A DNA stretch of 64,000 nucleotides from Hymenobacter artigasi (GTDB lineage Bacteria; Bacteroidota; Bacteroidia; Cytophagales; Hymenobacteraceae), in the NCBI RefSeq assembly GCF_012275535.1, contig NZ_JAAVTK010000002.1, forward strand, positions 498,208 through 562,207, in the 5' to 3' direction. Numbering within the stretch: the first letter of the stretch is position 1; each line of letters begins with the position of its first letter. Below are positions 29,187 through 37,180 of this stretch, piece by piece. The position numbers and the translations under genes were made by a program. The notes beneath the pieces are model-generated. The model had not been told where the DNA came from, ran no database searches, and was given only the letters and a program-made list of their open reading frames with translations.

Positions 29187-29950
29187 GCTTCGGCTTGTTC
29201 GGTGCGGGTTTTCAGCTTGGCGAATTTCAGGAACACGCCCCAGGCCGAAATGCCGGCGATGCACAGGCCGGCGAAACCATCGAGAAAGCCCAGCCGGAAG
29301 ATGTAGCCGTGGACGAATTTCCAGAGCGGTTTGAGAAGCAGGTGAAACAGATTGACGTGGGTACGGCCGCGCAGGGCCAGTTCCTGGGCCGTGATGCTGG
29401 TGAATTTATTAAGCTGGCTGACGTGCTGCGCAATGCTATGGTAGCTGTAGTGCAGGGCATCGCCGACGAGCAACCCGGTGGTTTGGCCGGGGTTTACCTC
29501 GAATTTTTCGTGCAGGAGCAGGCCGGTCCAGCGGCCCAGGCGGCGGTCGTAGAGGCGCAGCTTACGGTCGGGATACCAGCCGCCATGGCGCACCCAGTGG
29601 CCACAGTAGTTGGTGAGGCGGGCCAGCGAGTAGGCGGCGTGCTGCCAGTCGGCCCTGGCAGCGCAGATAGATTGGCGCAGCTCGTCGGTGAGGACTTCGT
29701 CGGCATCGAGCTGGAGGATGTGGTCGAATTTCGCTTGGCTGGTGGCATAGTTTTTCTGCTCGACGTAGCCGGCGAAGGCGTGCTGGATAACGCGGACTCC
29801 GTGCTGGCGGCAGATTTCCACGGTGGCATCGGTGGAGAAGGAATCGACCACGAGCACGTCGTCGGCCACGTCGCCCAGGGCCTGGAGGCAGCGGGCAATA
29901 TTGGCCGCTTCGTTGAAGGTGATAATGACGACGGAGAGAGGAATGGGCAT
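29183..29950 (-). CDS. Glycosyltransferase family 2 (LPS core type)
   Basis: A 255-residue GT-A enzyme. PLSVVIITFNEAANIARCL opens the nucleotide-binding fold, DVLVVDSFSTDATVE follows, and the metal-binding DAD is in QLDADEVLTDELR. A C-terminal hydrophobic stretch (FLDGFAGLCIAGISAWGVFL) would anchor it to the membrane. This layout resembles WaaE/KdtX beta-glucosyltransferases of LPS core synthesis. The ATG at 29950 is preferred over an upstream extension. Coupled to the GT9 gene. Confidence 0.87.
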   Translation of the reverse strand: MPIPLSVVIITFNEAANIARCLQALGDVADDVLVVDSFSTDATVEICRQHGVRVIQHAFAGYVEQKNYATSQAKFDHILQLDADEVLTDELRQSICAARADWQHAAYSLARLTNYCGHWVRHGGWYPDRKLRLYDRRLGRWTGLLLHEKFEVNPGQTTGLLVGDALHYSYHSIAQHVSQLNKFTSITAQELALRGRTHVNLFHLLLKPLWKFVHGYIFRLGFLDGFAGLCIAGISAWGVFLKFAKLKTRTEQAEA

Positions 29951-30065
29951 GGGCGGGCAAATATCCGGCGTTTTTGTTGACTGGAGCGTGGACCGTTTTT
30001 GCAATATTTTCGTATCGCAACCCACCGGACGTGCGTAACTTGCACCCGAATTCGTTTAGCCACAC

Positions 30066-30296
30066 ATGAAAAAAACGCTCCTCCCCGGCCTGTTGGCCGC
30101 TGCTCTGCTGTCGCTCACGCTGCCTTCGTGCGGCCCGTCTGTCGCCGAGGGTGATGATGATATCGCCACCACTGCTCTCCCTCCCCTGCCCGCCGCCCCC
30201 GACACCACCCAGGGTGCCAAGCAGCCCGAGCAGATGCGCGAGTTGAACTCGGTGAACGCCACGGAAGACATCAAGAAAATGCAGCCGCAGATGTAA
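30066..30296 (+). CDS. Small lipoprotein, function unknown
   Basis: A 76-residue predicted lipoprotein. MKKTLLPGLLAAALLSLTLP is the signal peptide and LPSC the lipobox, Cys at 22. The mature part is short, Pro/Asp-rich and probably disordered, with no recognisable domain. It is divergent from the GT2/GT9 operon (115-base gap). I cannot assign a function. Confidence 0.65.
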   Translation: MKKTLLPGLLAAALLSLTLPSCGPSVAEGDDDIATTALPPLPAAPDTTQGAKQPEQMRELNSVNATEDIKKMQPQM

Positions 30297-30465
30297 TCAC
30301 TGATTGGCTCGGATTTTAGCGGATTTCACGGATTTTGTGGACGCTGACCTTTGGTTGAGGTAGCGCTGACCCGGGCCATTCATTGGGTTTTCTGCTTTTA
30401 ATTGATTGGGTCGTTACTGCTGAGGCGGTGGCGGCCCAATTTCTTTTTCTTCTGATTTAATTACC

Positions 30466-30996
30466 ATGGAAAACAACATTGTGCTGCGCCGGGGCGTGGA
30501 AGCTGATTTGCCGCAGGTGCTGGGCCTGATTCAGGAACTGGCCGAATACGAGAAAGCGCCGGAGGCCGTGACCAACACGCTGGTGGCCATGCAGCGCGAT
30601 GGGTTTGGGCCGGCCCCCATCTTCGGCTTTTTCGTGCTGGAAAATGAGGGGACCGAAATCATCGGGCTGGCGTTGTTTTACACAGCCTACTCTACCTGGA
30701 AGGGCCGGATGCTGTACCTCGAAGACCTAGTGGTGACGGAGGCGGGCCGGCGCGGCGGCCTGGGCCGGCTGCTGTTCGATGCCGTGGTGGCCGAAGCCCG
30801 CGCCACCGGCGCCGTGCGGATGAAATGGCAGGTACTGAACTGGAATGAGCCCGCCATCGGCTTTTACAAAAAGATGGGCGCGACCATCGAAGACGAGTGG
30901 CTAAACGGCAACCTGGACGAGGCCCAGCTTGGGCGCTACGAGGTGGCACCGGTGGCCACGGCTGCGGCCGCGCCGGCTACGGGGAGCAGCTTGTAG
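30466..30996 (+). CDS. GNAT family N-acetyltransferase
   Basis: A 176-residue GNAT acetyltransferase using acetyl-CoA. The acetyl-CoA loop is RRGGLGRLLF, preceded by MLYLEDLVV and followed by NWNEPAIGFYKKMGA. The block ALFYTAYSTWKGRMLYLEDL resembles spermidine/spermine acetyltransferase-like proteins, so an amine or thialysine substrate is plausible. Start MENNIVLRRGVEADLP. An Ala-rich tail ends the protein. Stands alone. Confidence 0.87.
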   Translation: MENNIVLRRGVEADLPQVLGLIQELAEYEKAPEAVTNTLVAMQRDGFGPAPIFGFFVLENEGTEIIGLALFYTAYSTWKGRMLYLEDLVVTEAGRRGGLGRLLFDAVVAEARATGAVRMKWQVLNWNEPAIGFYKKMGATIEDEWLNGNLDEAQLGRYEVAPVATAAAAPATGSSL

Positions 30997-31035
30997 CTGC
31001 GGTAGCGTCAAAGGCTGGCGATTATCATCAACAAC

Positions 31036-33156
31036 CTACAGCTGGGTGAACTTCTGGCTGCCCGTGCGGCCTTGCGCATCCTGCCAGCGCAATACGTACA
31101 GGCCGGACTGCGTAGCGGGCAGATTTAGCGTGAGCACGTTCAGGCCGGCAGATACGCTGAGGGCGGTGGCCATGATGCGGCGGCCCAGCATGTCATACAC
31201 CCAGAAAATTACCGTGCCATCGGCGGAGGCGGGGTATTGGAGGCGCAGCCGGGAGTCCGTCACCGGGTTGGGGAAGATGCTGACGCTGGCGCTTTCCGAG
31301 CTTATGACTACGGGAGCGGCGTTGTCGAGTGAGCCATCGGGGCGCTGCAGGCGGAGGCGGTAGTAGTGCAGGCCGGTGAGCGGCTGGGCATCTACGTACT
31401 GGTACTGGCTGGCGGGGGGGCGCGGGGCGATGGTGGCCAGCGGCGTCCAGGCGGTGGTATCGCCGCTCAGGCTGCGCTCCACCACGAAGCGGCTCAGGAA
31501 GCACTCGTCGCGGGTGGTCCAGTTGAGGGTGGCGCCGGTGCCGGCAGTGTACTGTCCGGTGAGGCCGGTGAGGGGAGAGGGCAGCAGGGCCGGGCCGCTG
31601 CAGCCCAAGTTGCGAAAGCTGCGCACCCGCAGCACCTGCCGCCCACCGGCCACATCGCTGAGGGGGTTCAGCGAACGGGTGGTTTGGCCAAGCGCCAGGG
31701 CGTAGTGCATGATGGCACGGGGCAGGTTGAGGTGGTTGAGCTGCTGGGCGTGGCCCAGCTCGTGCACGGCCACCGACTCAAAATCGACCTGGCTGGTGGT
31801 GGCCGGCAACGGACCAAACTGGAAGGGCGAGCCATCGTCGAACTGCATATCGATTTCCTTCACCCAGAATATTACTTCGCCATTTGGCGCGTAGCAGCCT
31901 TTGTAGTAGCTGGTGGTGCGGCCCAGAACGCGGGCGGGCAGCTCGGCCCCCTGGTCGAAGGCCACAACGTTCTGGCCGTCGTCGGCGATGGTGTTGGTGG
32001 CGCTGGCGGGGCCCACTTCCCAGTTCATGCCCGTCTGGCAGCGCCAGGTGGCCAAGGCGCGCTGCCAGGCCGCCGCCGGCGTGGCCGTGAAGTTGGGCCC
32101 GAAGCGGAAGGTGATGCCCCCGGTGGCATTGAGGGCAATGTGGTTGGGGCGCTGTAGGAACTTGCCATCGGTGCTTTCCACGTTGGTGAGGGCATAGACA
32201 ATGGTCAGGACACTGCTGCTTTCGACATTGAGTTGGTCGGAAGTGGTGACGCGCACGGGGCCGGAGCCGGCGGGGTGGCCGCTGCTCACCGGGCTACCGC
32301 CGCTGGCCGTCGAAGGCACCCGCACCTGAATCTGGTTGTTGGTCCAGCTGAGGTAGTCGTCGTCGCGGGCTTTCACGCGGGTCGCGCCGCCATCGTCGGC
32401 ATTCCTGAATTCGACAAAGCCACTGCCCCGGGTGCTGCCAAAGCCGTCGCCGGTGATGGTGAGCACCGCCCCGGTACCCGCCGTGAGGCTGGTGGGCGCA
32501 AAGCCCGCAATGGTAGGGGCCGTCGTGCCCCGCTGCGCGGGCGCCGCCGCCTGGGCCAGCGCCGGGTTGGCCTGCAACACCTGGCGCGCCTGCCCCGTGA
32601 GCTGGGCTATTTCCTGATAAAAGCCCGCATCCAGTGCCTTGTAAATGCGGAAGGGCTCAGAGGCGGTGCCCTCGGCGGGGTTGAATTGGATGAAGCCCTG
32701 CTCGCTGCCCACTGGGGTGAAGGCGGCGGAGCCAACGGGAAGGCCCGGCCAGGGCGCAGGCATCAGGAAGAAAATGCCCTGCTGGCCGGGCGTGAGCTGC
32801 AGGGTATTGGTCAGGATTTGCTGGTCGAGCCCCAGCCGGCCGCCTTCGGTGAGGACGGTGAGGCCGGTGGTATCGGCTACCGGGCCTTTCAGCAGCGAGA
32901 AGACCCGCAGCCGGTGCCGGGTGAAGAGGTGCCGGTGGCCGGCATCCCAAAAGCTGCGGGCGTCGAGCACCTGCGCTTCAACTACCAGGGCCGACTGCCG
33001 GGCGCGGCGGGCCGGCTCCAGGGGCAGCATCAGGCAGCGGGTTTCGGCGGGCACCGGGGCTTGGGCCAGCGCCGGGCCGGCGCCCGCTATCAGCAGCCCC
33101 AATGCACTCGCCCACTTGCGGCTCACGAAACGAAGAAATGGTAATGCAGCAGGCAT
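31036..33156 (-). CDS. Secreted zinc metalloprotease (metzincin) with T9SS sorting domain
   Basis: A 706-residue protein. It has a signal peptide ending near AGPALAQA. An IPT/TIG-like domain follows (APTIAGFAPTSLTAGTG). The catalytic domain has HELGHAQQLNH at 465-475, the HExxHxxxxxH zinc motif of matrixin-type metzincins. An FN3-like or beta domain comes next. The C-terminus starts VSIFPNPV, the T9SS type-A sorting signal that directs export across the outer membrane and surface attachment. The later ATG (33156) is chosen because it fits the signal peptide. The substrate is unknown. No neighbour links it to an operon. Confidence 0.85.
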   Translation of the reverse strand: MPAALPFLRFVSRKWASALGLLIAGAGPALAQAPVPAETRCLMLPLEPARRARQSALVVEAQVLDARSFWDAGHRHLFTRHRLRVFSLLKGPVADTTGLTVLTEGGRLGLDQQILTNTLQLTPGQQGIFFLMPAPWPGLPVGSAAFTPVGSEQGFIQFNPAEGTASEPFRIYKALDAGFYQEIAQLTGQARQVLQANPALAQAAAPAQRGTTAPTIAGFAPTSLTAGTGAVLTITGDGFGSTRGSGFVEFRNADDGGATRVKARDDDYLSWTNNQIQVRVPSTASGGSPVSSGHPAGSGPVRVTTSDQLNVESSSVLTIVYALTNVESTDGKFLQRPNHIALNATGGITFRFGPNFTATPAAAWQRALATWRCQTGMNWEVGPASATNTIADDGQNVVAFDQGAELPARVLGRTTSYYKGCYAPNGEVIFWVKEIDMQFDDGSPFQFGPLPATTSQVDFESVAVHELGHAQQLNHLNLPRAIMHYALALGQTTRSLNPLSDVAGGRQVLRVRSFRNLGCSGPALLPSPLTGLTGQYTAGTGATLNWTTRDECFLSRFVVERSLSGDTTAWTPLATIAPRPPASQYQYVDAQPLTGLHYYRLRLQRPDGSLDNAAPVVISSESASVSIFPNPVTDSRLRLQYPASADGTVIFWVYDMLGRRIMATALSVSAGLNVLTLNLPATQSGLYVLRWQDAQGRTGSQKFTQL

Positions 33157-33258
33157 AAACAAGGAAAAAAACGAGGGCTGCCGAAGATACGGCAAACTGG
33201 GATGAAGGGACTTATTGCCTGTTCGAACAAGCGGGCTGTCGGCTTTTGGGATATCAGC

Positions 33259-34014
33259 TTAGTACCCGCGCCGGGCTTCGGCCAGCTCGCGGGCAAACCG
33301 GTGGGACTGGTGGTACTGGCGCACATCGCGCCAGATTATGCCCACAAATACGTTGAGGCGGTAGCTGAAGTACATGCCGTCGAAATCGTCCTCATAATCA
33401 ATTTCAAGCACCGACTTGCGGTAGCCCACGCTGCCGCTCACCCCCACCCAGCGAAACGGCTTGACCAGGACGGAAAGCCCGGCCTCGACGGGCACAAACA
33501 GGCCCCGGTTGTCGGTAGTGGTGGAGCCGCTTTGGTTGGTAACGGTGTAGTGGCTGCGGCCCAGGCCCACTTCCAGCGGCAGGCTGATTTCGAGCCAGGG
33601 CCGCTGAAAGAAAATATAGCTCACGTTGGGCGTGAAGTACGTGAGGTCGAGTTGAGGCGTGAGGGTATCGGTGATTTTCTTGGTGCGCTTGCCGTTTCGG
33701 TATTGGTAGATGTAGAGCGCGGCATAGTCGCGGCTGAGGGTGTAGCCACCCAGGCCCAGCCGCCAGCGCCGGCCGGGCAGCAGCAGCCCGGCATTGACCC
33801 CAATGATGTGCACGGCCGACGACTGCACGAAGGACTCGCGGTTGTCGAGCGAAATGACGAAGCCCACCCGGCGGCGCGGGGCCACGGGGGCCGGGCAAGG
33901 CGGTCCCGCCTCCGTGGCCCCGGCCGAATCGGCGGCGGGCCGGGTCTGGGCGGCTCCCACCAGGGCATTCAGCAGCAGGGCAACCAGCAAGCTGGCCCCG
34001 ATGTAACGAGTCAT
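33259..34014 (-). CDS. Outer-membrane beta-barrel protein, function unknown
   Basis: A 251-residue protein with a signal peptide (MTRYIGASLLVALLLNALVG) and a Pro/Ala-rich linker. Alternating hydrophobic beta-strands follow, such as WRLGLGGYTLSRDYAALYIY and WLEISLPLEVGLGRSHYTV. Short turns rich in Asn/Asp/Gly separate them. This is the pattern of an 8-10-strand barrel. I cannot name a ligand. It lies between the metzincin and GH43 genes on the same strand, with separate spacing, so not clearly cotranscribed. Confidence 0.7.
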   Translation of the reverse strand: MTRYIGASLLVALLLNALVGAAQTRPAADSAGATEAGPPCPAPVAPRRRVGFVISLDNRESFVQSSAVHIIGVNAGLLLPGRRWRLGLGGYTLSRDYAALYIYQYRNGKRTKKITDTLTPQLDLTYFTPNVSYIFFQRPWLEISLPLEVGLGRSHYTVTNQSGSTTTDNRGLFVPVEAGLSVLVKPFRWVGVSGSVGYRKSVLEIDYEDDFDGMYFSYRLNVFVGIIWRDVRQYHQSHRFARELAEARRGY

Positions 34015-34096
34015 AATAAAACAGTAGCAGTGGCGCAATCGGGCTAAAGCTAAGCCATTAACGTGAGCTACGCATGATAGCCGACACCAAAGACAC

Positions 34097-34129
34097 AGGC
34101 CGGCGCTGGTAGTTTAAACTAGCCGGCCT
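34097..34129 (-). terminator. Hairpin overlapping the GH43 stop
   Basis: AGGCCGGC (34097-34104) pairs with GCCGGCCT (34122-34129), and the loop contains the palindrome TAGTTTAAACTA. The stem includes the GH43 stop codon. No U-tract follows, so termination is uncertain. Confidence 0.4.
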
Positions 34130-35105
34130 AGCCAGCTGGCGCGGGCTGGGGCAGCCACTGGGGCGAGCCGCCGGCCACGGCGGGCCAGCCGTCGGCAGTG
34201 TAGTCCAGCCGGGCCAGGATGAGCACGCGGCGCGAGTAGCCCTCCGAATCGTCGATGGCGTCGAAGGTGGGCTGGCGGGGGTCGATGGCGTGGCAGGCCA
34301 GCCAGTCCTGGCCGGCGGCATCGGTCACCACGCAGTTGTGGCCGGGGGCGTGCCAGTGGGCATTGGCGGTGAGCAGGGCGGCGTGGGGGTTGGCGGTGGC
34401 GGCGGCGTAGGTTTCGAAGGGGCCGGTGGCTTGGCGGGCGCGGGCCACCAGCACGGCGTAGTGGGCATGCGGGCCGCAGCAGTTGTCGCCCGAAAAAAAC
34501 AGGTAGTACCAGCCGGCGCGGTAGTGCACCCAGGCCCCTTCGATGAGGCGGTGGTAGTCGGCGGGGTCGTCGGAAACGCTGGGGTGCAGCACGGCCACGG
34601 CCTCGCTGCCGGGCGCGAAGCGCAGGCGGTCGGTAGCCAGCTCGCGCACCCAGATGGGGCCGAACCCCGAGCCCCAGTACAGCAGCCGCCGGCCAGTGGC
34701 GGGGTCATCGAAAGCCATGGGGTCGATGCAGGTGAAGCCGGGACCGGGCAGCATGGGCCGGCCGCAGTCCACGAACGGGCCAGCGGGCGCATCGGCCACG
34801 GCCACGGCCAGGCTGAAATAGTCGGCCCCATCGTGCCTGGACGAGTAGTAGAGATAGTAGCGCCCGCCGTGCTCGCTCACGTGCGGAGCCCATATTTTCT
34901 GGCTTTCGGTGGCCCAGACGGGTTTTTCGGGCAGGCCTTCGCCGAGGTATTCCCAAGCCACCAAATCGCGGGAGCGGGCCACTTGCAGGTTGATAATGAG
35001 GCCGGCGCGCTTGGTTTGGGTCCCGTAAGCGTAGTACCAGCCATCGGCGGCGCGGATGATGGTAGGGTCCGGAAAGTTGTCGTCGAGGACGGGATTGGTA
35101 AACAT
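34128..35105 (-). CDS. Glycoside hydrolase family 43-like protein
   Basis: A 325-residue five-bladed beta-propeller hydrolase. The catalytic pattern is visible: base Asp13 in NFPDPTI, the pKa-modulating Asp in TCIDPMAF, and the acid Glu in RLIEGAWVHY. The repeats GWYYAYGTQ, GRYYLYYSSR and GWYYLFFSGD mark propeller blades. GH43 enzymes cut arabinan or xylan side chains. No signal peptide is visible, so it is cytoplasmic or exported otherwise. It has no neighbouring SusC/SusD pair, which is unusual for a polysaccharide-utilisation gene in this phylum. Confidence 0.85.
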   Translation of the reverse strand: MFTNPVLDDNFPDPTIIRAADGWYYAYGTQTKRAGLIINLQVARSRDLVAWEYLGEGLPEKPVWATESQKIWAPHVSEHGGRYYLYYSSRHDGADYFSLAVAVADAPAGPFVDCGRPMLPGPGFTCIDPMAFDDPATGRRLLYWGSGFGPIWVRELATDRLRFAPGSEAVAVLHPSVSDDPADYHRLIEGAWVHYRAGWYYLFFSGDNCCGPHAHYAVLVARARQATGPFETYAAATANPHAALLTANAHWHAPGHNCVVTDAAGQDWLACHAIDPRQPTFDAIDDSEGYSRRVLILARLDYTADGWPAVAGGSPQWLPQPAPAG

Positions 35106-35115
35106 GGCGGTTTTA

Positions 35116-35190
35116 GTTAGTAGTTAAAAGTTGAGAGTTAAGAGCTTAAATTATAACGTTCCTCTTGACTCTCAACTTTTAACTCTTAAC
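35116..35190. repeat. Inverted repeat, AGTTAAAAGTT family
   Basis: AGTTAAAAGTTGAGAGT (35122-35138) pairs perfectly with 35168-35184 (17 bp). Outer GTTA/TAAC extends it to 35116 and 35190. The 29-base loop is AT-rich. It fills the space between the GH43 and STAS-like genes and shares words with the repeats at 20151 and 52252. Confidence 0.88.
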
Positions 35191-35194
35191 TCCC

Positions 35195-35689
35195 CTATTG
35201 CTCCCGCTGCTGCTGCAGCCACAGGCAGGCCGAGGCGACGTCATCGAAGGTACCCACTAGCGGCTTGGTAATAAGACACATCCGCTCTTCGGTGGCGTGG
35301 CGGGCCTGCAGGCTATGGGGCAGCACCCAGGCGAAGTAGCGCAGGCCGGCGGTCTGCATCTCTTCCAGCCACTGCGTACCCCACTGGGTGTGCTGCAGGT
35401 GTACGGTGAGAACGTTGGTGCTGTCGCTCAGGATTTTCTGGCAGGGCCACTGGCGCAGGGAAGCCAGCATTTGCTCGCAGGCGGCTTGGGCCAGGGGACC
35501 ATCATAGTTGCCGCGCAGGTCTACGTAGAGCCAGCGGTTGGGCTCGTCGTGGCCGATGAACAGGGCGGGAGAATCGAGAATGGGTTGCAAGGGCTGGCGG
35601 GGTGCAGGCAGGCAATGGCGTTTTGCGCACTCAAATAACGGCACCAATTCTTTCCCGGCCCGGGATTTCATCTGCTCAGCTCCGGGCAT
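35195..35689 (-). CDS. STAS-like protein of unknown function, paralogue 1
   Basis: A 164-residue soluble protein. The core runs from NRWLYVDLRGNYDG, through CQKILSDSTNVLT, to LRYFAWVLPHSLQARHATE, ending VGTFDDVASACLWLQQ. This alternation and the FDDVASA-WLQ end resemble the SpoIIAA/STAS-like fold, but I recognise no named family. It is clearly homologous to the gene at 43082-43522. The N-terminal 30 residues are less conserved; an ATG six codons downstream is an alternative start. Divergent from the S1/P1 nuclease. Confidence 0.7.
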   Translation of the reverse strand: MPGAEQMKSRAGKELVPLFECAKRHCLPAPRQPLQPILDSPALFIGHDEPNRWLYVDLRGNYDGPLAQAACEQMLASLRQWPCQKILSDSTNVLTVHLQHTQWGTQWLEEMQTAGLRYFAWVLPHSLQARHATEERMCLITKPLVGTFDDVASACLWLQQQREQ

Positions 35690-35732
35690 AAATACTTTGC
35701 CGGCCGCGCATTCATCTGCTACGGCCGGGCAC

Positions 35733-35740
35733 TAGCTTTG
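35733..35740 (+). promoter_or_regulatory. Candidate -7 element for the S1/P1 nuclease gene
   Basis: TAGCTTTG matches TAnnTTTG exactly, 78 bases before the nuclease ATG. No TTG lies at the usual 17-23 bases upstream, so only half of the promoter is supported. Confidence 0.35.
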
Positions 35741-35817
35741 TGGTTCTGCTTGCGCCGGAAGGTGCCCGGAAACCCGGCAAACCGCCTGCTCTCGCCTCAC
35801 TCCCACCCTATTCGCTG

Positions 35818-36627
35818 ATGTTCAAAAAAAGTGTTGCCCTCCTGGCTTTGTTGTGTGCGCCGTTTAGCCTGCTGGCGTGGGGTGTGATGGGCCACCGGGC
35901 CGTGGCCAAAATCGCCGAAAACCACCTTTCCTCTACGGCCAAACGCGAAGTAGCCCGCATGCTGGGCCACGAAACCATGCCGCTGGTAAGCACCTGGGCC
36001 GATGAGCTGCGCTCGGACCCGCTGTTCCGCGACACGGCACCCTGGCACTACCTCAACGTGGCCACCGGCCTCGATTTTGCCGCATTCGTGAAGCAGCTGA
36101 ACGACCCCGCCCTGGCCGCCCCCGCCGCGCCCACCAACGCCTACACGGCTCTGCTGCAAGCCCGCCGCGACCTGAAAGACCCCAAGAAAACCGCCGAGGA
36201 AAAGCTCGTGGCCCTTAAGTTTATAGTTCACCTGGTGGGCGATGTGCACCAGCCCCTGCACGTAGGCCACGCCGAGGACAAAGGCGGCAACAGCATCATG
36301 GTGAACTGGCGCGCCAAGGACGACACCAACCTGCACAGCGTGTGGGATACCGCCCTGGTGGAATACCCCGGCTTCACCTACAGCGAAATGGCCACGGCCT
36401 ACGACCACGCCACGCCCGCCCAAATCAAGCAGTGGCAGAAGGATGATATGACGACCTGGCTTTTCGAGTCGTACCAGCTCTGCACGCCCATCTATGCCAG
36501 CGCGGCGGTTTCGCCCACCAAGTTCGACTGGCACTTCTACCCCACCTTCGGCCCCACTGTGGAGCAGCAGGTGCTGAAAGCCGGCATCCGCCTGGCCGGT
36601 GTGCTCAACGAGGTATTCGACAAGTAG
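35818..36627 (+). CDS. S1/P1-type nuclease, exported
   Basis: A 269-residue zinc-dependent nuclease that cleaves single-stranded nucleic acids. The signal peptide (MFKKSVALLALLCAPFSLLA) would be cut before Trp21. That leaves a mature N-terminal Trp (WGVMGHR) whose amine and carbonyl bind the trinuclear zinc site in P1 nuclease. Further ligands appear in STWADELR, PWHYLN, IVHLVGDVHQPLHVG and HSVWDTALV. The ATG at 35818 is chosen for the signal peptide. Probably periplasmic or secreted, for phosphate or nucleotide scavenging. Confidence 0.93.
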   Translation: MFKKSVALLALLCAPFSLLAWGVMGHRAVAKIAENHLSSTAKREVARMLGHETMPLVSTWADELRSDPLFRDTAPWHYLNVATGLDFAAFVKQLNDPALAAPAAPTNAYTALLQARRDLKDPKKTAEEKLVALKFIVHLVGDVHQPLHVGHAEDKGGNSIMVNWRAKDDTNLHSVWDTALVEYPGFTYSEMATAYDHATPAQIKQWQKDDMTTWLFESYQLCTPIYASAAVSPTKFDWHFYPTFGPTVEQQVLKAGIRLAGVLNEVFDK

Positions 36628-37180
36628 GCCAGCACCTTCCAACGCTCGTTTCTGAAGCCCCGGCCCCACCAGCGCCGGGGCTCTTTTTATGGGGCATTTT
36701 TTGCGCCCCGACGCGACTCCACCCTCTGTGCTACTGGCTTTGCTATCGGTATGCCGCCCTGCCGGGCACCACCTGGTGGAGGCTACCGTTTAGCAGTCCG
36801 CAACCGGGGTTAGCGAAGCAAATTATTCCGGCAAGTATTGCCTCATAAGATTTTCCCAGCCAGCGGGACAGCAGCAGTCGGATTTTCAGGCAAAACACTG
36901 CATTATTCATATATCGACAATATAAACCCGTGTATAATCAAAATAATAGGCTCAACACCTACTTTTCCTGAAATTATTCGCAGCTTGCCAGCCTTTTTTC
37001 AGCGGCCTACCAGCACTGTATCAGGGCATTTACTACAGTATGATGTTTTTGATAACGAATTGTTAAAACAGTTGATGAAAAATGCAGGATATTGCATGCG
37101 CAATCGGTTTGCCTGCACTATGCAAGTAGAGTGAGGATTGCAGCACTCTCAATAATCATATTTCTCTGTTACCCTTTTTC
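36628..37180. other. 553-base intergenic stretch with an AT-rich segment
   Basis: After the nuclease terminator (36656-36688) the DNA becomes AT-rich from about 36840 to 37180, in contrast to the GC-rich genes around it. A 98-codon frame at 36838-37134 starts with TTG, has no family resemblance and unlike codon use, so I do not call it. The stretch probably holds the promoter of the next gene. I see no clear TTG/TAnnTTTG pair. Confidence 0.5.
36656..36688 (+). terminator. Intrinsic terminator after the S1/P1 nuclease
   Basis: AGCCCCGGC (36656-36664) pairs perfectly with GCCGGGGCT (36674-36682), nine-base loop, followed by CTTTTT. It lies about 29 bases past the stop. Confidence 0.88.

Noticed and set aside
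36838..37134. 98-codon open frame in the AT-rich spacer
   Set aside because: It starts with TTG, has no recognisable family, no signal or domain, and codon use unlike the neighbouring genes.
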